NCBI GenBank assembly: GCA_964585635.1
Contig: CAZPEV010000029.1
Span: 1-24,556 of the forward strand
DNA from: CAZPEV01 sp964585635
Lineage (GTDB): Bacteria; Zixibacteria; MSB-5A5; GN15; JAAZOE01
DNA length: 24,556 bases
Direction: 5' to 3'
A program made the translations under genes and the position numbers. Below are positions 21,346 to 24,556 of the stretch, one piece after another. The stretch's first letter is position 1; every line of letters begins with the position of its first letter. The notes under the pieces are model-generated. The model saw only the letters and a list, made by a program, of their open reading frames with translations, had not been told where the DNA came from and did no database searches.

Positions 21346-21387
21346 CCGGTAACCCACTCAGAGCCCGCCGCAGGCGGCGCGGTGGGT
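21344..21387. repeat. GC-rich hairpin with the REP-like CCGGTAaCCCAC motif
   Basis: Outer stem ACCCAC/GTGGGT (21352-21357, 21382-21387) and inner stem CGCCGC/GCGGCG (21366-21379). It lies between the convergent DUF4041 and nnrD genes. Its left part matches the repeat at 12725-12738 on the other strand. It may also stop transcription, though no T-run is present. Confidence 0.5.
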
Positions 21388-21425
21388 GCGGAATAATTCA
21401 CTTGCTGTTTTGTCGGAAGGCTTAC

Positions 21426-22970
21426 TTAGGTTTCCAACGAAGCAAAGGCCGGGCTTAAATAATCGATCAAATCCCCGGCGATCAATGAACGGGGATGGAT
21501 ATTCTCCACCGCCAAATCACCGGCCAAGCCATGAATATAGACGCCGCACATGGCCGCCTCCAGCGGCGACAACGCCTGCCCCAACAGCGCTACAATGATG
21601 CCGGTTAAGACATCGCCCGACCCGCCGGTCGCCATCCCCCAGTTGCCGGTCGGGTTCAAGTACACCTGCCCCTCCGGCGACGCCACCAACGTCGGCGATC
21701 CTTTTAGGACGATGACGCTGTTGAATTTTCCCGCATACTCGATAATCAATCCGAAATTGTCGATCGGGTTAGCCTCGGGCACCACCCCCGTCAGGTGCGC
21801 AAACTCCCCCGGATGCGGCGTCAACACCAGCGGGCCATGGGTCGCCACCAGCGGCGAATTCTCTCCGGCCAGCGGAAAGAGACCATCGGCGTCGATCACC
21901 GCCGGAATCTCCAACTCGCCGATCAGCCGCCGCACCAGTTCGCCGGTCTCGCGATGCCGTCCCAGCCCCGGCCCGATCGCGACCGCGTCCCGCGCTTTCA
22001 GATAGCGGCGAATCTCCCCCAGGGACCGCAACGACAACACCATCCGGTTCTTCAGCTCCGGCAAGGGAGCCGTCATCACCTCGGTCAGCTTGGCTTCGAG
22101 AATCGGATTGAGCGACGCCGGACAGCCCACCGTCACCAGCCCCGACCCGGATCGCGCCGCCGCCAGGCCGGACAACGTGGCCGCCCCGGTCAGGCCGGGG
22201 GAACCGGCCAGAATAAATACCTTGCCGAAATCCCCCTTATGGGAATCGGGAGCCGGAATCGGCAGCGTCAACGATACGATCTCGCCGGTGATGAGGTTGC
22301 TGGTAATATCAAACGATGCCACAACATCGCTGGGAATACCGATCGGAATGACCGCCACCGTCCCGGCCAGCTCCCGCCCCGGTGTTACAAACAGCCCCGG
22401 CTTGGGAAGCGCCAAAGTCAGCGTGCAGTCGGCAGCAACCGCCGCGCCCTCCACCTGGCCGGTGGATGCATCCAGCCCCGAGGGGGCGTCGATCGCTACC
22501 ACCATCGTCTCGGTTTCATTGATCCGCTCGATCACGGCCGAGGTTATTCCCTGCGGGGCGCCGGAGAAACCGGTCCCGAAAATGGCGTCGATGACAAGCT
22601 CATACTGTGAAAAATCGGGCAGATCGGACTCATCGATAATCTTGATTATCTCCTGCCCCGGCGGGCAGGCGGCTGCGTAGTTGACCCGGCAGTCGTCCGA
22701 CAACTTGTCGTCGCCACCGGCCAGGAAAAAATCGACCTCGTTGCCGTCGCCGACAAGATACCGTCCCACGACGAATCCATCGCCGCCGTTGTTTCCCCGC
22801 CCGCAAACGATTGCGATGCGGGGATGCTCAAATTGGAGCAGGAGGTTCTCCTTGATAAACAGATAAATCCCCCGCCCGGCGTTTTCCATCAACTCCAGCG
22901 AGGGAATCTTCTCGATGTCGATGGCGCGGCGGTCGATGGCCCGCATCTGTTCGGCGCTGACCAATCTCAT
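21426..22970 (-). CDS. nnrD: Bifunctional NAD(P)H-hydrate epimerase / ADP-dependent dehydratase
   Basis: A 514-residue fusion (YjeF type) that repairs hydrated NADH and NADPH. The N-terminal epimerase (NnrE, 1 to about 215) shows MRLVSAEQMRAIDRRAI, IVCGRGNNGGDGFVVGR and IDAIFGTGFSG. The C-terminal ribokinase-like dehydratase (NnrD, about 230-514) shows HKGDFGKVFILAGSPGLTGA, VLTPHPGEFAHL and the catalytic NWGMATGGSGDVLTG loop. Both active sites look intact, and the length is typical. Its ATG overlaps the lon stop (ATGA), so translation is coupled to lon on one transcript. Confidence 0.96.
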   Translation of the reverse strand: MRLVSAEQMRAIDRRAIDIEKIPSLELMENAGRGIYLFIKENLLLQFEHPRIAIVCGRGNNGGDGFVVGRYLVGDGNEVDFFLAGGDDKLSDDCRVNYAAACPPGQEIIKIIDESDLPDFSQYELVIDAIFGTGFSGAPQGITSAVIERINETETMVVAIDAPSGLDASTGQVEGAAVAADCTLTLALPKPGLFVTPGRELAGTVAVIPIGIPSDVVASFDITSNLITGEIVSLTLPIPAPDSHKGDFGKVFILAGSPGLTGAATLSGLAAARSGSGLVTVGCPASLNPILEAKLTEVMTAPLPELKNRMVLSLRSLGEIRRYLKARDAVAIGPGLGRHRETGELVRRLIGELEIPAVIDADGLFPLAGENSPLVATHGPLVLTPHPGEFAHLTGVVPEANPIDNFGLIIEYAGKFNSVIVLKGSPTLVASPEGQVYLNPTGNWGMATGGSGDVLTGIIVALLGQALSPLEAAMCGVYIHGLAGDLAVENIHPRSLIAGDLIDYLSPAFASLET

Positions 22971-24556
22971 GATGACTTCTTCTTCGGCTCCAAAGCGAAC
23001 CGAATTACATCATAGGCGTCGGCGAAGAACTTTAACGTCATTCCCTGCTTCAATTCCCGCGGGATGTCGACCATGTCTTTCTTGTTGTCCAGCGGAAGGA
23101 TCACCGTCTTGATCCCATTGCGATAGGCGGCCAGAAGCTTTTCTTTCATGCCGCCGATCGGCAGCACCTGTCCCCGGAGCGTGATCTCGCCGGTCATCGC
23201 CAGCCGCTCCCTGACGCGCCGTCCGGTCGCCAGCGACGCCAGCGCCACGGCCATGCTGATGCCGGCCGAGGGACCGTCCTTGGGAGTCGCGCCGGAAGGG
23301 ACGTGAACGTGCAACTCATGACCCTCAAAAAACTCCGGTTCGACTTTCAGCCTGGGCGAAATCGACCGGACATACGACAAGGCCGCCTGGACCGATTCTT
23401 TCATCACCTGTCCCAGATGGCCGGTCAGGGTAAGGTCCTTTTCCCCCGGCATAGCGGTCACTTCGATCTTCAGCACCTCGCCGCCATACGCGGTCCAGGC
23501 CAACCCGGCCACCTCGCCGATCCGTTCCTTGCCGAACCTGGTTTCCGAGACAAAGACCGGCGGGCCAAGATATTTCGGCAGGTCACGATCGGTAATCATC
23601 ATCCGCCGCCGGCTGCCGCCGGCCACCTTGGCCGCCACCTTGCGGCAGATGTTGGCCAACTCGCGTTCCAGATTCCGTAATCCCGACTCGCGCGTGTAAT
23701 ATTCGATAACCCCCTTGAGGGCGCTCTTGTGGAAGCGGATGTGCGCCGACGTCAACCCATGATTGGCCGTCTCTTTGGGAATCAAGTGCCGTATGGCGAT
23801 CTCGATCTTTTCCAGGTCGGTGTACCCCGGAATGCGGATGACTTCCATGCGGTCGAGCAGCACCGCCGGAATCGGCTCCAGCATGTTGGCGGTGGTGATG
23901 AACATCACTTTGGAGAGGTCATAATCGACTTCCAGGTAATGATCGGAGAAGGCGATATTCTGCTCCGGATCGAGCACCTCCAAAAGGGCCGCGGCCGGGT
24001 CGCCGCGGAAATCGGTGCCCAGCTTGTCAACCTCATCGAGCATGAAAACCGGATTGATGGCCCCGACCCGTTTCAGCCCCTGGATGACCCGCCCCGGCAT
24101 CGCCCCGATATAGGTCCGTCGATGTCCCCGGATCTCCGCCTCATCGCGCATCCCCCCCAGTGACAGCCGATAGAATTCCCGCCCCATGGCGCGCGCGATC
24201 GACTTCCCCAGCGAGGTCTTGCCGACACCCGGCGGGCCGACAAAGCAGAGAATCGGGCCTTTCATTTTGGGGTTCAACCGCCGCACCGCCAAGAATTCGA
24301 TTATTCGCTCTTTGACCTTTTCGAGGTCGTAATGATCCTCATCAAGTATCCGGCGGGCCTTGCGGACGTCGATGACATCCTCGGTCGCCTTCTGCCACGG
24401 CAGCGACACCAGCCAGTCGACATAGGTCCGGCTGACGGTGTATTCGGCCGACGAGGGATTCATCTCCGACAGCCGTTCGACCTCCTTGTCGGCCGCCTGC
24501 TGCGCCTGCGGGGTCATCCGGGCCGCCTCGATCTTCTTCTTGAGTTCCGCAATCTC
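22967..24556 (-). CDS. lon: ATP-dependent protease Lon (5' end outside window)
   Basis: The last 530 codons of a Lon protease; the frame stays open to the window edge (EIAELKKKIEAA), so the N-terminal substrate-binding domain lies outside. The AAA+ module has Walker A GPPGVGKTS, Walker B VFMLDEVDKL and ESGLRNLERELA in the alpha-helical lid. The protease domain has the Ser of DGPSAGISM and the Lys of GGMKEKLLAA, which form the Ser-Lys dyad. It degrades misfolded and regulatory proteins in the cytoplasm. The stop overlaps the nnrD start by ATGA. Confidence 0.97.
   Translation of the reverse strand, partial: EIAELKKKIEAARMTPQAQQAADKEVERLSEMNPSSAEYTVSRTYVDWLVSLPWQKATEDVIDVRKARRILDEDHYDLEKVKERIIEFLAVRRLNPKMKGPILCFVGPPGVGKTSLGKSIARAMGREFYRLSLGGMRDEAEIRGHRRTYIGAMPGRVIQGLKRVGAINPVFMLDEVDKLGTDFRGDPAAALLEVLDPEQNIAFSDHYLEVDYDLSKVMFITTANMLEPIPAVLLDRMEVIRIPGYTDLEKIEIAIRHLIPKETANHGLTSAHIRFHKSALKGVIEYYTRESGLRNLERELANICRKVAAKVAGGSRRRMMITDRDLPKYLGPPVFVSETRFGKERIGEVAGLAWTAYGGEVLKIEVTAMPGEKDLTLTGHLGQVMKESVQAALSYVRSISPRLKVEPEFFEGHELHVHVPSGATPKDGPSAGISMAVALASLATGRRVRERLAMTGEITLRGQVLPIGGMKEKLLAAYRNGIKTVILPLDNKKDMVDIPRELKQGMTLKFFADAYDVIRFALEPKKKSS

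Overview
The window looks like the genome of an uncultured bacterium of the FCB superphylum, most like candidate division Zixibacteria. This is inferred from three things: an exported protein with a QNYPNPFN-type C-terminal sorting/FlgD-like domain, dockerin-like GDxNxDG...IGDxVYLI units (one intact, one fossil), and a GC-rich genome with lipoproteins carrying ordinary lipoboxes. No rRNA is present, so the phylum is a guess from protein style.

Left part (1-5.9 kb) is housekeeping, nearly all on the minus strand. Reading in the direction of transcription: a promoter and two tRNAs (CAU, Val-CAC), an intrinsic terminator, a coiled-coil zinc-ribbon protein and guaB; then a new promoter, RNase P RNA, recJ (split by an in-frame amber codon), the MeaB GTPase and the start of methylmalonyl-CoA mutase. 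MeaB and the mutase form a functional pair.

Middle part (5.9-17.6 kb) is accessory. It holds a dockerin gene relic behind a strong promoter, a 1007-residue exported FG-GAP/cohesin/dockerin protein, an NTF2-like lipoprotein with a possible leader peptide, an exported caspase-like lipoprotein, a gene-poor stretch with repeats and an IS110 transposase remnant, and a two-gene type II restriction-modification system. Then come a 4-hydroxybutyryl-CoA dehydratase-like enzyme with altered cluster ligands and a haem-binding EB_dh-type lipoprotein.

Right part (17.6-24.6 kb) returns to core genes: a ComM/YifB AAA+ ATPase on the plus strand, and lon-nnrD/E as an overlapping pair on the minus strand. Between them sits a second accessory insert: a REP-associated tyrosine transposase (RAYT) with its REP hairpins, and an AT-richer gene for a membrane-anchored coiled-coil DUF4041/GIY-YIG protein.

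I found no wholly new system I can prove. The best candidates for a second look are the RAYT/REP unit with its duplicated gene start next to the GIY-YIG protein, the crossing inverted repeats at the restriction operon promoter, the atypical dehydratase-family enzyme, and the recJ amber codon.
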